Shown piece by piece: positions 27,486-36,056 of a stretch of DNA of 64,000 bases; the first letter of the stretch is position 1, and each line of letters starts with the position of its first letter. Origin of the DNA: Lysinibacillus antri (lineage in GTDB: Bacteria > Bacillota > Bacilli > Bacillales_A > Planococcaceae); contig NZ_RYYR01000004.1 in assembly GCF_003977595.1 (NCBI RefSeq), positions 62,001 through 126,000 of the forward strand. Direction: 5' to 3'. The translations under genes were made by a program, and so were the position numbers. The notes beneath the pieces were generated by a model. The model made no database searches, had not been told where the DNA came from, and saw nothing but the letters and a program-made list of their open reading frames with translations.

Positions 27486-27953
27486 ATTTTACAACTTTTA
27501 ATCGATGCAGATGCATGTCCAGTTATTGATTTGGCGCTATTTGTATCATCTCAATATGAGATTAAACCCATCTTGTTTTGCGATACTTCACATAATATTG
27601 AAAGACCGAATGCAATAACAATTGTTGTCCCAAAAGGTCCGGATTCTGTTGATTTCAAGCTTGTGAATACGGTTACAAAGCATGATATTGTCATTACACA
27701 AGATTATGGGTTAGCAGCCATGTGTTTAGCAAAAGGGGCCAATGTCATTGATCAAAATGGAAGGGAAATGACAGCAGACAATATTGATCAATTGCTCACT
27801 TTTCGATTTGAAAATGCTAAATTTAGGAAGGCGGGAGGTCGTACGAAAGGACCAAAAAAACGTACAGAAAAAAATGATTTTTTGTTTGAAAGGAATTTTC
27901 GACAAATTTGTGAACGAGCAATTTTAGCTAAGAAACAGGGTGAAAATAAATGA
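27486..27953 (+). CDS. YaiI/YqxD family protein (UPF0178), apparent ATT start
   Basis: This 155-aa NYN/PIN-like family protein has conserved N-terminal DADACPV, then TQDYGLAAMCLAKG and the C-terminal GGRTKGPKKRTEKN segment. The conserved DADACPV lies upstream of the first standard start codon in the frame (TTG at 27531). AGGAGG at 27471-27476 is placed 9 nt before an ATT at 27486, which gives the sequence ILQLLIDADACP. An ATT initiation codon is thus the best explanation. It overlaps the D-serine dehydratase start by 4 nt (ATGA). The molecular function of the family is not established. Confidence 0.85.
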   Translation: MLQLLIDADACPVIDLALFVSSQYEIKPILFCDTSHNIERPNAITIVVPKGPDSVDFKLVNTVTKHDIVITQDYGLAAMCLAKGANVIDQNGREMTADNIDQLLTFRFENAKFRKAGGRTKGPKKRTEKNDFLFERNFRQICERAILAKKQGENK

Positions 27954-29275
27954 TAGATGAAGAAAAAATTAGTCAAATCACAATAAAATTTCCTTTAATA
28001 CATGAGATGACAAGGTGTCATTCGGTGTTATGGATCAATTCAGAACGAAAACAACACCTTCAATCGGATTTTCCTTTTTCATTTACGGAAGTAGAGGAAG
28101 CAAAAGCTCGCTTGGATCGATTTTCATCCTATATAAAAGTAGCTTTTCCTGAAACGCAAACATCACAAGGTATCATTGAGTCGGACATAAAAGAGATTCC
28201 TGCCATGAAAAAACTGATTGAAGGTCGTCGTGGATTTAAAATTCCAGGAAAATTGATCTTAAAATGCGATCATTCTTTGCCAATCTCAGGTTCAATTAAA
28301 GCGCGCGGAGGTATATATGAAGTTTTGAAGTTAGCTGAAACCCTTGCCATTCGGGAAGGTTTACTTTCACTTCATGATGATTATTCAAAATTAGCGGAGG
28401 ATTCCTTCAAACAATTTTTTAGTCAATATAAAATTGCAGTTGGCTCTACGGGAAATTTAGGGTTGAGTATTGGGATTATGGGTGCAAAATTAGGATTTCA
28501 AGTAATCGTCCATATGTCGAGTGAAGCAAAGGAATGGAAAAAACAATTGCTTCGGAAAAATGGTGTTACGGTAATTGAGTATACATCGGACTATTCGAAA
28601 GCGGTGTTAGAAGGAAGAAACCAAGCAAAAGAAGATGAGCGGTGTTATTTTGTCGATGATGAAAACTCGAGTGACTTATTTGCAGGCTATGCAGTAGCAG
28701 CATTAAGACTGCAAGAGCAACTACAACGAGCAAAAGTAAAGGTCGATGAAGATCACCCATTATTTGTGTATTTACCGTGTGGCGTAGGCGGTGCACCTGG
28801 TGGGGTAGCGTATGGACTAAAATCCATTTATGGAAATGATGTTCATATATTCTTTGGTGAACCTATTCAGTCACCATGTATGACGTTAGGGATGATGACC
28901 GGTTTACATGATGAAGTTTCTGTACAAGATTTTGGCTTTACGAATAGTACGGAAGCAGATGGCCTTGCAGTAGGAAGAGCCTCTAAATTTGTTGGCAAAT
29001 TAATGGAGCCAATAATTAGTGGATGTTATACAGTCGATGATAGTTTTCTATTTCGAAGTTTAAAAGCAATGTATGAGCAGGAAAATATTTTCATGGAACC
29101 TTCTGCGCATGCAGGAGTATTTGGACCAATTCAATTAATTAGTCAGGGGAAACAGTACTTGGAGGAAAAAGGGTTAGCGTCAAAAATGAATCATGCTACA
29201 CATCTCGTATGGTCAACGGGTGGCCAAATGGTGCCTTTTGAAGAACGGCAAATGTATTTGCAAAAGGATGTATAA
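27950..29275 (+). CDS. dsdA: D-serine ammonia-lyase (D-serine dehydratase)
   Basis: This 441-aa fold-type II PLP enzyme converts D-serine to pyruvate and ammonia. The PLP lysine is near residue 117 in SGSIKARGG; the phosphate-binding and substrate loops GSTGNLGLS and LPCGVGGAPGG are present, as is the late EPSAHAG. Translational coupling to the YqxD-like gene is implied by the ATGA overlap. The opposite neighbour makes glutamate, so the intergenic region separates two amino-acid nitrogen functions. Confidence 0.92.
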   Translation: MIDEEKISQITIKFPLIHEMTRCHSVLWINSERKQHLQSDFPFSFTEVEEAKARLDRFSSYIKVAFPETQTSQGIIESDIKEIPAMKKLIEGRRGFKIPGKLILKCDHSLPISGSIKARGGIYEVLKLAETLAIREGLLSLHDDYSKLAEDSFKQFFSQYKIAVGSTGNLGLSIGIMGAKLGFQVIVHMSSEAKEWKKQLLRKNGVTVIEYTSDYSKAVLEGRNQAKEDERCYFVDDENSSDLFAGYAVAALRLQEQLQRAKVKVDEDHPLFVYLPCGVGGAPGGVAYGLKSIYGNDVHIFFGEPIQSPCMTLGMMTGLHDEVSVQDFGFTNSTEADGLAVGRASKFVGKLMEPIISGCYTVDDSFLFRSLKAMYEQENIFMEPSAHAGVFGPIQLISQGKQYLEEKGLASKMNHATHLVWSTGGQMVPFEERQMYLQKDV

Positions 29276-29627
29276 AGAACAATGGAGTATATCAAAATTT
29301 GAATTGTACATTTTGCTTTTGGAGTCTATTGAAACAACCCACCGGTAGTATGAATAAATTAAGAAAGCGCGGCCTACCACTGTAAGCCGCCAATAACTCT
29401 AGAAAGTTTAGTTGGGATTATTTTATGTGAGAGGACCTTTCACCAAGCACAAAGACAAGTCGTAGAGACAGCTTCAAGTTGGCTCTGCGGCTTGTGTGCT
29501 AAGTCCTCTCACTATACAAACTTTTTTCGAAATTCTGTTAGTATATTTACAGAGTGTATTTTAACATTCTAAGCCATTATTTTTATTAAAAAGGACTTTA
29601 TTAGATCTAGATCCCCTCAGCCCCATT
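29276..29627. other. Gap between convergent dsdA and prenyl-synthase genes
   Basis: This 352-bp gap contains repeat copy 2. I see no gene or strong terminator in the rest; the remaining sequence on either side is AT-rich and featureless. Confidence 0.6.
29367..29512 (-). repeat. Structured repeat element, copy 2 of 3 (inverted)
   Basis: Read on the minus strand it has the same order as the other copies: a long hairpin bounded by gtgagaggac / gtcctctcac, then the gcggcttacagtggtaggcc hairpin. The closing stem differs from copy 3 by a compensated base pair (C-G to A-T). Confidence 0.8.
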
Positions 29628-30455
29628 TTAATCCATCTGCACTTCTTCTACAGTTTGTTCCACTTCTTCACGCGTCATTTTTTCTTTACCTTCTTTTAAA
29701 GCTTTTAATGTTTTGTGCGCTAATGCGAGTGGTAAGCGACAAAATAGTAAAATTGATCGCTTATGAATATCTTCTATATAAAGATCAGCTTTTTCAAGAT
29801 TTTCTTCCGCATACGCAAATAAATCAGATCGTGTCCAACCATCTGGTACAAAGCTTACACCACGTTCGAGCATATCTTCTTCCTGATTACGAAGAATATT
29901 AACTAATTGTAAACCGCGACCGTAACCAATTGCTAACTCACGATCCGTCTTTACTCCCGCGTTCCATTCCCAAAGCTCTGATAACATGACCCCTACAAGA
30001 CCGGCAACATAATATGTATATTCGTCTAAGTCTTCCTTCGTATGAACCTGGAAATCTGCTTTTGCCCATTTCCCCATACCTTCAGCCATTTCACTTGCCG
30101 CATCATGGACGATTTTTTCGGCTCCTTTTGGTATAAGAGAAATCCAATCACCTAAGCGCAACGTGACTTCTGGCATATACTCTTTTACTGGGGCAACTAA
30201 TTGTAAATATTTTTCTTCATTAAAGGCATCTTCCTTTAATAAAGTGCTTACTCCTGAAAGAATAGAATGCTTTATTTCCTTTGTTACAAGAGGATTTTCA
30301 TTGTCTTCTATTTCATCAATTGCCCGCATAATTAAATAGGCAGTAGCAACCGCAGTTTTTAATTCTTTTTGTAGGAAGGTAATCGGTATATAAAACGTAC
30401 GGCTCGTCGCTTTTAATACACGCATCGCATCTTTTAGGAGTGCTTTTTCGTTCAT
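29628..30455 (-). CDS. Squalene/phytoene synthase family protein, YisP-like
   Basis: This 275-aa all-alpha protein has the first aspartate-rich motif DEIED (47-51) in RAIDEIEDN. The second motif region reads NILRNQEED where active head-to-head synthases have RDxxED, so the first Asp is Asn. B. subtilis YisP, in the same family, has a degenerate motif and acts as a farnesyl-diphosphate phosphatase, so that activity is as likely as squalene synthesis (inference). ATG at 30455 has GGAGG 10 nt upstream; an in-frame ATG at 30476 lacks a site. It is monocistronic. Confidence 0.8.
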   Translation of the reverse strand: MNEKALLKDAMRVLKATSRTFYIPITFLQKELKTAVATAYLIMRAIDEIEDNENPLVTKEIKHSILSGVSTLLKEDAFNEEKYLQLVAPVKEYMPEVTLRLGDWISLIPKGAEKIVHDAASEMAEGMGKWAKADFQVHTKEDLDEYTYYVAGLVGVMLSELWEWNAGVKTDRELAIGYGRGLQLVNILRNQEEDMLERGVSFVPDGWTRSDLFAYAEENLEKADLYIEDIHKRSILLFCRLPLALAHKTLKALKEGKEKMTREEVEQTVEEVQMD

Positions 30456-30699
30456 TGTTGTTGTTCCTCCGTTCATTACATACATCTATACTATCGTACC
30501 TCAAATGATGTGAAATTAAAATTAGAAACTATACGAAATGTGATAAAATAATCTCCATCTACACTATGAATGTATGAAACTGATAATAAAATTACATTGG
30601 AGAGAACTCTTACTCATAACATATTCGTGTTATTTTGGCTAAGATTCGATACAATAGATTAGAAGTTTGTAAACCTTGTAAGAAAGTTAAGGTGAAATG

Positions 30700-31764
30700 A
30701 TGGTTCAAAAATATACTTACATATTCATTGATGTTGAAGCGACATTGATTCGTGGAAAACAATATATAATTGAGATTGGTGCTATTAAATGGCTACCGGA
30801 TGGAAAAGTGGAAAAGTTTTCAGAACTGATCCGACCGTATCGATTTACGAAATTAAATGCTCATATTCAAAAGCTAACAGGCATCACAACCGAACAGTTA
30901 TTAGGTGCAAAGTCCTTTAGGGAAGTTATGATGAGCTTTAAAAAATGGTGTAGTAAAGATACGATATTTATAACTTTTGGAGAGTTCGATCGAAAAGTAT
31001 TAGAGGAAGAATTTGCCCGTAACTATTTTGATGTTGAGTTTTTATATCCGATTATTGATTTTCAACAAAAATATATGATTGAGCATCAAATAAAAGAGCA
31101 ACCAAGTTTAGGTGGGCTGTTAGATAAGTACAATATCGCAGTGGATACGCAGCACAGAGCATTAGCAGATGCAGTTAGTTTGTTTCATATTTTTCAAGCA
31201 ACAAAAGGGGAAACATTAATTGAAAAGCAACAAACAAGTCAATTTGGAATGGTCTTTAGTGAACTGCGACAATTAGAGGATACGTATGATTTAAGTATTT
31301 CTTATATTGCGGGGAATGTTTCATCGTCTAATATCGAAATTGATAAAATGAAAATAATAAAAAAACAGTTGAACTTTGACATACACGAAGAGGAAAAGAA
31401 ATTAGAGAATGGTGAAAAAGAAATTGTTCAGCGGACGATTATTTATCCAAATGATGAAGTAAAACAATTTTTAACTAAAATTATTCAGGACGTGAATAGT
31501 AAAGTATTAATTACGCGTTCAGGCTTGAAGAAATTTTCGCGTATTAATCGACTACATAATTGTTCGTTTCCAAAAACTGAAGTAATGACACTGCAACATT
31601 TATTAAAAACTGAAGAGAATCTAGCTGAATTTTCTTTTAAAGACCTACCGATCCAATCGTATGAACAGGAATTACATCGATTAATAAAAAAATATCAAAA
31701 TAATATCATACAAGAATATAAAAGGCGAAATCTATTTAGTAAAGAAGAGGTTAAAATTTCATAA
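30700..31764 (+). CDS. DEDDh-type 3'-5' exonuclease (ERI1/KapD-like)
   Basis: This 354-aa protein has an exonuclease domain in about residues 5-175: D11 and E13 in FIDVEATLI, a middle Asp in FGEFDRKVL, and the HRALADAVSL motif that holds the histidine and last Asp. The C-terminal half (about 180-354) is charged and unrecognised. DEDDh enzymes degrade RNA or DNA from the 3' end. ATG at 30700 has AAGGTGA 4 nt upstream; an ATG directly before at 30697 is too close to the site. Confidence 0.8.
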   Translation: MVQKYTYIFIDVEATLIRGKQYIIEIGAIKWLPDGKVEKFSELIRPYRFTKLNAHIQKLTGITTEQLLGAKSFREVMMSFKKWCSKDTIFITFGEFDRKVLEEEFARNYFDVEFLYPIIDFQQKYMIEHQIKEQPSLGGLLDKYNIAVDTQHRALADAVSLFHIFQATKGETLIEKQQTSQFGMVFSELRQLEDTYDLSISYIAGNVSSSNIEIDKMKIIKKQLNFDIHEEEKKLENGEKEIVQRTIIYPNDEVKQFLTKIIQDVNSKVLITRSGLKKFSRINRLHNCSFPKTEVMTLQHLLKTEENLAEFSFKDLPIQSYEQELHRLIKKYQNNIIQEYKRRNLFSKEEVKIS

Positions 31765-31773
31765 CGATTGAAC

Positions 31774-31798
31774 GAAAAGAAGGGCTCCTTTTTTAGCA
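31774..31798 (+). terminator. Possible short terminator after the exonuclease gene
   Basis: aaaagaagg / ccttttt forms a short stem running directly into a T tract. It is weak. Confidence 0.35.
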
Positions 31799-31873
31799 AA
31801 ATAAATAATAATAATTGCACTATTATACTAAGAAAGTTAAAGTTTAGAAAGGGAGAAAAAAAGGAGAAAGTTT

Positions 31874-32716
31874 ATGCAAAATGTAATTGGAATTGACGCT
31901 GGGGGAACTTTAACAAAAGTTGCGTATATAAATGATCAAAATGAGATGGCATTTAAAATTTTTCCATCTAATGACTTTGCGCAAGTAAAACATTGGATTG
32001 AACAACATGCGCATATACAAGAAATTGGTTTAACGGGTGGACGTACAAAACAATTATTAGAAGTGTTAAATACGATGAAATCCATTCAATATTTAGTTGA
32101 ATTTGAAGCGACGATTAAAGGTGTTCGTTATTTATTAAAAAAAGAGGGCCATCAACTAAAAAGAGGGATCATTACCAATATAGGTACAGGGACATCTATT
32201 CATTATATGGAGGATACAGAACATTTTCGTGTTGGTGGTACCGGTATAGGTGGTGGTACGTTGACTGGTCTTTCGACAATTATGACAGGTATTTCAGATT
32301 TTAATGAAATCACAAAAAAGGCCCATGACGGTAGTAGAGAATCCATTGATTTATTTGTAAAAGATATTTTTCAAGGGATGGAGCCGCCCATTTCGGGTCA
32401 TTTAACGGCAAGTAATTTTGGGAATGTATCGATTTTAAAAGATAAAAAACATAAAGATCAAGATTTACTCGCAACGATCCAAGGACTGGTTGGCGAAGTA
32501 ATCTCAACGCTTAGTATTCAATTTGCAGAAGAGCGAAAATCTGAGTCGATCATCTATATTGGCTCAACTTTAATGAATAACGAACATCTGAAAAAAGTGA
32601 TTGGTAATTATACAATCTTAAAAAAGCATCATCCAATATTTTTAACAAATAGCGGTTTTGCTGGTGCGATTGGCGCTTTATTATTTAAAGTGGAACAATC
32701 CAAGCAAACATCATAA
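31874..32716 (+). CDS. coaW: Type II pantothenate kinase
   Basis: This 280-aa kinase of the ASKHA fold carries the phosphate loop GIDAGGTLTKVAY at the N-terminus, FEATIKGV, the second loop TNIGTGTSIHY and the GGTGIGGGTLTGL segment. It matches the Staphylococcus/Bacillus CoaW type, which is not inhibited by CoA. It performs the first step of CoA synthesis. A stand-alone CoaB-like gene lies 5 kb further on. GGGAGAAAAAAAGGAG lies 8 nt before the ATG. Confidence 0.9.
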   Translation: MQNVIGIDAGGTLTKVAYINDQNEMAFKIFPSNDFAQVKHWIEQHAHIQEIGLTGGRTKQLLEVLNTMKSIQYLVEFEATIKGVRYLLKKEGHQLKRGIITNIGTGTSIHYMEDTEHFRVGGTGIGGGTLTGLSTIMTGISDFNEITKKAHDGSRESIDLFVKDIFQGMEPPISGHLTASNFGNVSILKDKKHKDQDLLATIQGLVGEVISTLSIQFAEERKSESIIYIGSTLMNNEHLKKVIGNYTILKKHHPIFLTNSGFAGAIGALLFKVEQSKQTS

Positions 32717-32776
32717 AAAAATTCTCTCATTAAGAGTTCTATTAAATAGAGTTTCTGATGAGGGAATTTTTTTTCT
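32716..32776. terminator. Bidirectional terminator between coaW and the RNase HI gene
   Basis: aaaattctctcat pairs with atgagggaatttt, with an extra inner hairpin (agagttctattaaatagagt). It is flanked by A and T tracts on both sides. Confidence 0.8.
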
Positions 32777-32821
32777 GTTTTCAACATGTATTCCATTATA
32801 AGTGCACAAGCCGATCCGGAT

Positions 32822-33217
32822 TTACTTACTTTTTCCTTTTTGTATGGCTTCTCTTGCAAGGGCGTCTGCTGCTTTATTTTCTTTTTCTGGAACCCATTTG
32901 ATAAAAAATAAATCGAATTGTTCAGATAATGTTATGGCTTTTTCTAAGTATGGTTTGAATTCCTCGTTTTTTACGTATTGTTTTTCGATTGACGAAACGA
33001 CGATTTTTGAATCAGATCGAACTGATACGAGCGTTGAACCAAGTTTTTTTGCTTCTTCTAATGCTCTTAAAAGCGCTGTAAATTCAGCAATATGATTATT
33101 CGTTTCACCTATGTATTCGCTAAATTTTAGTAAATGCCCCTCACCTTTAATAAAGATCCCAATGCCACTTGGTCCTGGATTTCCGGCACTGGCACCATCA
33201 ATATAAATTTCTAACAT
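32822..33217 (-). CDS. Ribonuclease HI family protein
   Basis: This 131-aa RNase H fold has the acidic metal ligands D7 (YIDGASAGNPG), E45 (HIAEFTALL), D69 (VRSDSKI) and the final Asp in NKAADALA. It is short and lacks the basic handle of E. coli RNase HI, as in the YpdQ/YpeP group of Bacillus. RNA-DNA hybrid cleavage is likely. It is divergent from the YpeQ-like gene, the same arrangement as ypeP/ypeQ-type loci in Bacillus. Confidence 0.88.
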   Translation of the reverse strand: MLEIYIDGASAGNPGPSGIGIFIKGEGHLLKFSEYIGETNNHIAEFTALLRALEEAKKLGSTLVSVRSDSKIVVSSIEKQYVKNEEFKPYLEKAITLSEQFDLFFIKWVPEKENKAADALAREAIQKGKSK

Positions 33218-33313
33218 AAAAATCCCTCACTTTTGAAATATTTGAATGAAATTAAACCATATTATATCTTACTGTAATAAAATATATAAGAAGAACTAAA
33301 TGGGTAAACCATT

Positions 33314-33343
33314 TTGACAAATGAAAAACGGAAATAGTAAAAT
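33314..33343 (+). promoter_or_regulatory. Sigma-A promoter of the zinc-finger gene
   Basis: TTGACA (33314-33319), 18-nt spacer, TAAAAT (33338-33343), 29 nt before the start codon. Confidence 0.7.
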
Positions 33344-33372
33344 AGAGAAACGTTGTGAAGAGGGGGAGTTAT

Positions 33373-33564
33373 GTGAACAAAAGTACTGTTATTAAAGATA
33401 TCGACGAACTAACGGACACTTATTGTAATGACTGTCCTGTAAAAACAGAATTACGAAAAGATCGTGGTAAATCCGGTGCACACCGTTTTTGCATCGAGCA
33501 ATGTTCCGTTGGTGAACAACTACAATTTCTTGGGCAAGAATTAATGAAAATTTACGAAAGATAA
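33373..33564 (+). CDS. Small zinc-finger protein, YpeQ-like
   Basis: This 63-aa protein has metal-ligand pattern CNDC...HRFCIEQC (C-x2-C, H-x2-C-x3-C), as in the zf-C2HCIx2C family represented by Bacillus YpeQ. GTG at 33373 is preferred because AGGGGGAG lies 4-5 nt upstream; in-frame codons before it overlap the promoter transcript start. Function unknown. The divergent RNase HI neighbour is conserved context. Confidence 0.8.
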   Translation: MNKSTVIKDIDELTDTYCNDCPVKTELRKDRGKSGAHRFCIEQCSVGEQLQFLGQELMKIYER

Positions 33565-33688
33565 TGGATACTTATTTTTTATTTATTTCATAGATTAGTT
33601 GGCGAAGTGAAAAAATAAAGTGAGATGGTTTAAAGCATAAGTTAGTCACTTGAATTGTAGAATGTACAAATAACATATAAACATGCAT

Positions 33689-33728
33689 GGACTGGTAAAT
33701 TTCGCATAATGCCAGTCCGTTTTTTTTA
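33689..33728 (+). terminator. Terminator after the YpeQ-like gene
   Basis: ggactgg / ccagtcc, loop of 16 nt, followed by gttttttttatt. Confidence 0.7.
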
Positions 33729-33808
33729 TTTTTAAAGAAATAATAAATTTTAGATAGATGGATAACGCATTGGAAGTTACTGATAAATATTTTGTTAAGA
33801 GTTGCTTT

Positions 33809-33966
33809 GTGAGCGGACTTAGCACACAAGTCGCAGAGCCAACTTGTAGTCGTCTCTACGACTTGTCTTTGTGCTTGTGAAAGGTCCGCTCACATTAGTG
33901 AATATCATCAAAAGTTTCTAGATATAGTACGCGGCTTACAGTGGTAGGCCGCGCCAACTAAAGTTG
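33809..33966 (+). repeat. Structured repeat element, copy 3 of 3
   Basis: This is the most regular copy: closing stem gtgagcggac / gtccgctcac, inner helix caagtcg..agag / ctct..cgacttg, then ~38 nt and the gcggcttacagtggtaggcc hairpin, ending with a small ccaact / agttgg stem. Confidence 0.8.
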
Positions 33967-34336
33967 GATTATACCACTCTATCTTTAAGAAAACTTCTAA
34001 TATTTAGTAGGGTCCTGATTGAGAGATATTTGGGATTTAAATGAAAATAATCAAACTGTAAGCACATGGAACGGAATGGCGACTCCCGCGCAAAACGTCT
34101 ACCTGAAGTAGAATGTGCTGTTAAGTATAGATTTTGATATGGAGTCCTTAATAGATGTGTTCGCTTTTTGTTCTTTATAGCGAGATGCGGAAATTTAATA
34201 TAATGAACGAATTTTTTACGAGCTTCCGTTTAGCATTACTACGTATATTTAATGATGTAAATTTCTACTTTTTGTGTAATAATTGTTTTGTAGACATATA
34301 ATTTACAATTTATACGTAGTGAAAGTGGGGATCATC

Positions 34337-34777
34337 ATGGCAACAGGAACACATACAGTAGAAATTCCAGTAGATGTACAAGTAGTTTGGGATTATGTCA
34401 GTGATCTTGAAAAATGGGCAACGGCGGTACCAGCCTATAAAGAACATAAAATTATTAATGACAAGCAATCGATTTGGACATTTGAAGGTAATGTAAAAGG
34501 GATTAAAAAAACAGTACAAGCACAGGTAGATATTATTGAATGGAATGAACCTTCCAATATTAAGTTCGAATTAAAAGGTTTATCCGATAATTTTACAGGA
34601 AGTGGCCAATTTACTGCGGAAGAAGTTAACGGTAAAACAACGATGACTTGTACGGTAGAAGTGAATGCAGGCGGATTATCGGGTGCGATGTTAACACCGA
34701 TTATTAAATGGGCTGTTCCAAAGGTAGCATCTCGTTTAACAGAATCAATCGCCCGTAAGATTGTGGTATTCTCATAG
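34337..34777 (+). CDS. SRPBCC (CoxG-like) lipid/ligand-binding protein
   Basis: This 146-aa START/Bet v1-like protein begins with GTHTVEIPVDVQVVWDYVSD, the usual strand and helix of SRPBCC proteins, and ends with a long helix (LTESIARKIVVF). It is close in pattern to the CoxG (CO dehydrogenase subunit G) family, but no Cox genes are nearby, so a role in binding a hydrophobic ligand is all that can be inferred. ATG at 34337 follows GTGGGGAT; an earlier in-frame start at 34283 is not supported. Confidence 0.8.
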   Translation: MATGTHTVEIPVDVQVVWDYVSDLEKWATAVPAYKEHKIINDKQSIWTFEGNVKGIKKTVQAQVDIIEWNEPSNIKFELKGLSDNFTGSGQFTAEEVNGKTTMTCTVEVNAGGLSGAMLTPIIKWAVPKVASRLTESIARKIVVFS

Positions 34778-34800
34778 TTTTCAAAAATTGAAACAGCTCC

Positions 34801-34853
34801 AAAAAAAGACATCCATTTTCGCTTTTTAAAAGCGAGAAATGGATGTCTTTTTG
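34801..34853. terminator. Bidirectional terminator between the SRPBCC and SEC-C genes
   Basis: A long stem (agacatccattt..cgcttt / aaagcg..aaatggatgtct) is flanked by A7 and T5 tracts, and serves both converging genes. Confidence 0.88.
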
Positions 34854-34865
34854 AATTTCACAAAT

Positions 34866-35852
34866 TTAAACTAGCACAGCATCGAATTGCAATAATTCCT
34901 GATAGTATTTATTTAATGAAGATGCTGAAACATTAAAGCTTTCCGCTATTTCTTTTACTGTTAAAGTAATGCCTTCGAACAGTTCGCGCTCTTGTGCATA
35001 TCGAATTGCACCAGCAGCAATGGCGGATGCTTTTCGAGCTTTCGGTTTTTTCTCTACTAAATAATCTTCTAAAATTTCAATGATACGCGTCGATTGAATT
35101 CCTCGTTCGTTTAAAAATTGCTTCGTTAGATCTACTACTTCAATTTCAAATGGCGTATATTCTTCGCCACTGTAACCAAAGTCGACCAAATTTTTCCAGA
35201 AGTTCAAATGGTTTTCCTTGAAAAATTCTCTTGGAGTCTGTTTTGTTCCATCAAATTGTTTTGCAAAGGATTGGAATGCTTGTTGGTACGTATCAGGGAA
35301 GAAGATAAATGTCGATACCGCTAAATAATGATTTTCTTCCCCAGAGCCATCTGGCAGTATAAAGGCAAATGCTTGCATGCCAGATGGGATTGGTCGATTT
35401 GATTCTCTTCGAATGTATATTTTTTTCTTCGTTAATGTACAAGTGGCATGTAAGTATTGATTTTCAATAGCTTCTACTTGTCCGATAAATGCTCGAGGTT
35501 CTGCCCATTGATCTAATAATTCAATGCTAGCTGGTCGAATCATTTTTTTCTTTGTTCGTTTTAAATAGTTTGTCCAAATATCCATTCTTTGGTGGAAGAA
35601 AAAGTCATCTAATGCGATGGCTTCGATTAAATCCCTTTGTAAATGATTTTTTAACGTCGGTCCCCACGTTTGAACTAATTGGAAATATTCTTTAACATCC
35701 GCATTGGACGGATAACTATTATAGAAGTTTTGTAGAACTTGCTCAATTTCTTCTAAAAACACCTTTTGCACTACGTCTTGCTGGTTGTTTTCGCAGCATT
35801 TTTTATATTTTTTTCCGCTTCCACATGGGCATGGTTCATTACGTCCTACCAT
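34866..35852 (-). CDS. SEC-C motif protein with TFIIB/cyclin-like C-terminal domain
   Basis: This 328-aa protein has an N-terminal SEC-C zinc motif GRNEPCPCGSGKKYKKCC. The middle (about 30-240) is unrecognised. The last ~75 residues (KARKASAIAAGAIRYAQE ... LTVKEIAESFNVSASSLNKY) look like the second cyclin repeat of archaeal/eukaryotic TFIIB, including the AAGAIRYA helix and an HTH-like end. ATG at 35852 has AAAGGAAG 9 nt upstream; a longer N-terminus to 35933 lacks a site. A nucleic-acid-binding role is inferred from the HTH-like end. Confidence 0.75.
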   Translation of the reverse strand: MVGRNEPCPCGSGKKYKKCCENNQQDVVQKVFLEEIEQVLQNFYNSYPSNADVKEYFQLVQTWGPTLKNHLQRDLIEAIALDDFFFHQRMDIWTNYLKRTKKKMIRPASIELLDQWAEPRAFIGQVEAIENQYLHATCTLTKKKIYIRRESNRPIPSGMQAFAFILPDGSGEENHYLAVSTFIFFPDTYQQAFQSFAKQFDGTKQTPREFFKENHLNFWKNLVDFGYSGEEYTPFEIEVVDLTKQFLNERGIQSTRIIEILEDYLVEKKPKARKASAIAAGAIRYAQERELFEGITLTVKEIAESFNVSASSLNKYYQELLQFDAVLV

Positions 35853-36016
35853 GTACACACACTTCCTTTCACGTATTCTAGTACGATTAGTAGTTAAACT
35901 TAGCACTGTTAATGATAATGAGTTTGTCTTCAATTGAAAAGTGATAGTTTATTTAAAACTATTAGAAATATCAGACATATTATTATTTATATGTTTGATC
36001 ATTCAAAAATAGACTA

Positions 36017-36056
36017 AAAAAAACAGTTTAGTAGAAAAAATTACTAAACTGTTTTT
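36017..36056 (-). terminator. Terminator overlapping the stop codon of the DMT transporter gene
   Basis: aaaacagtttagtaa / ttactaaactgtttt form a near-perfect stem that includes the stop codon, with T-rich sequence after it on the minus strand. Confidence 0.75.

Larger units (their letters stand above)
33565..34336. other. Long non-coding gap with terminator, repeat copy 3 and a decayed repeat
   Basis: This gap holds a terminator (33689-33728), structured repeat copy 3 (33809-33966), and at about 34064-34130 a decayed GC-richer block (ggaacggaatggcgactccc, then gtctacctgaag) that looks like a fragment of a common Bacillales intergenic repeat. I see no gene. The 150 bp before the SRPBCC gene are AT-rich and may hold its promoter. 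Confidence 0.6.
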
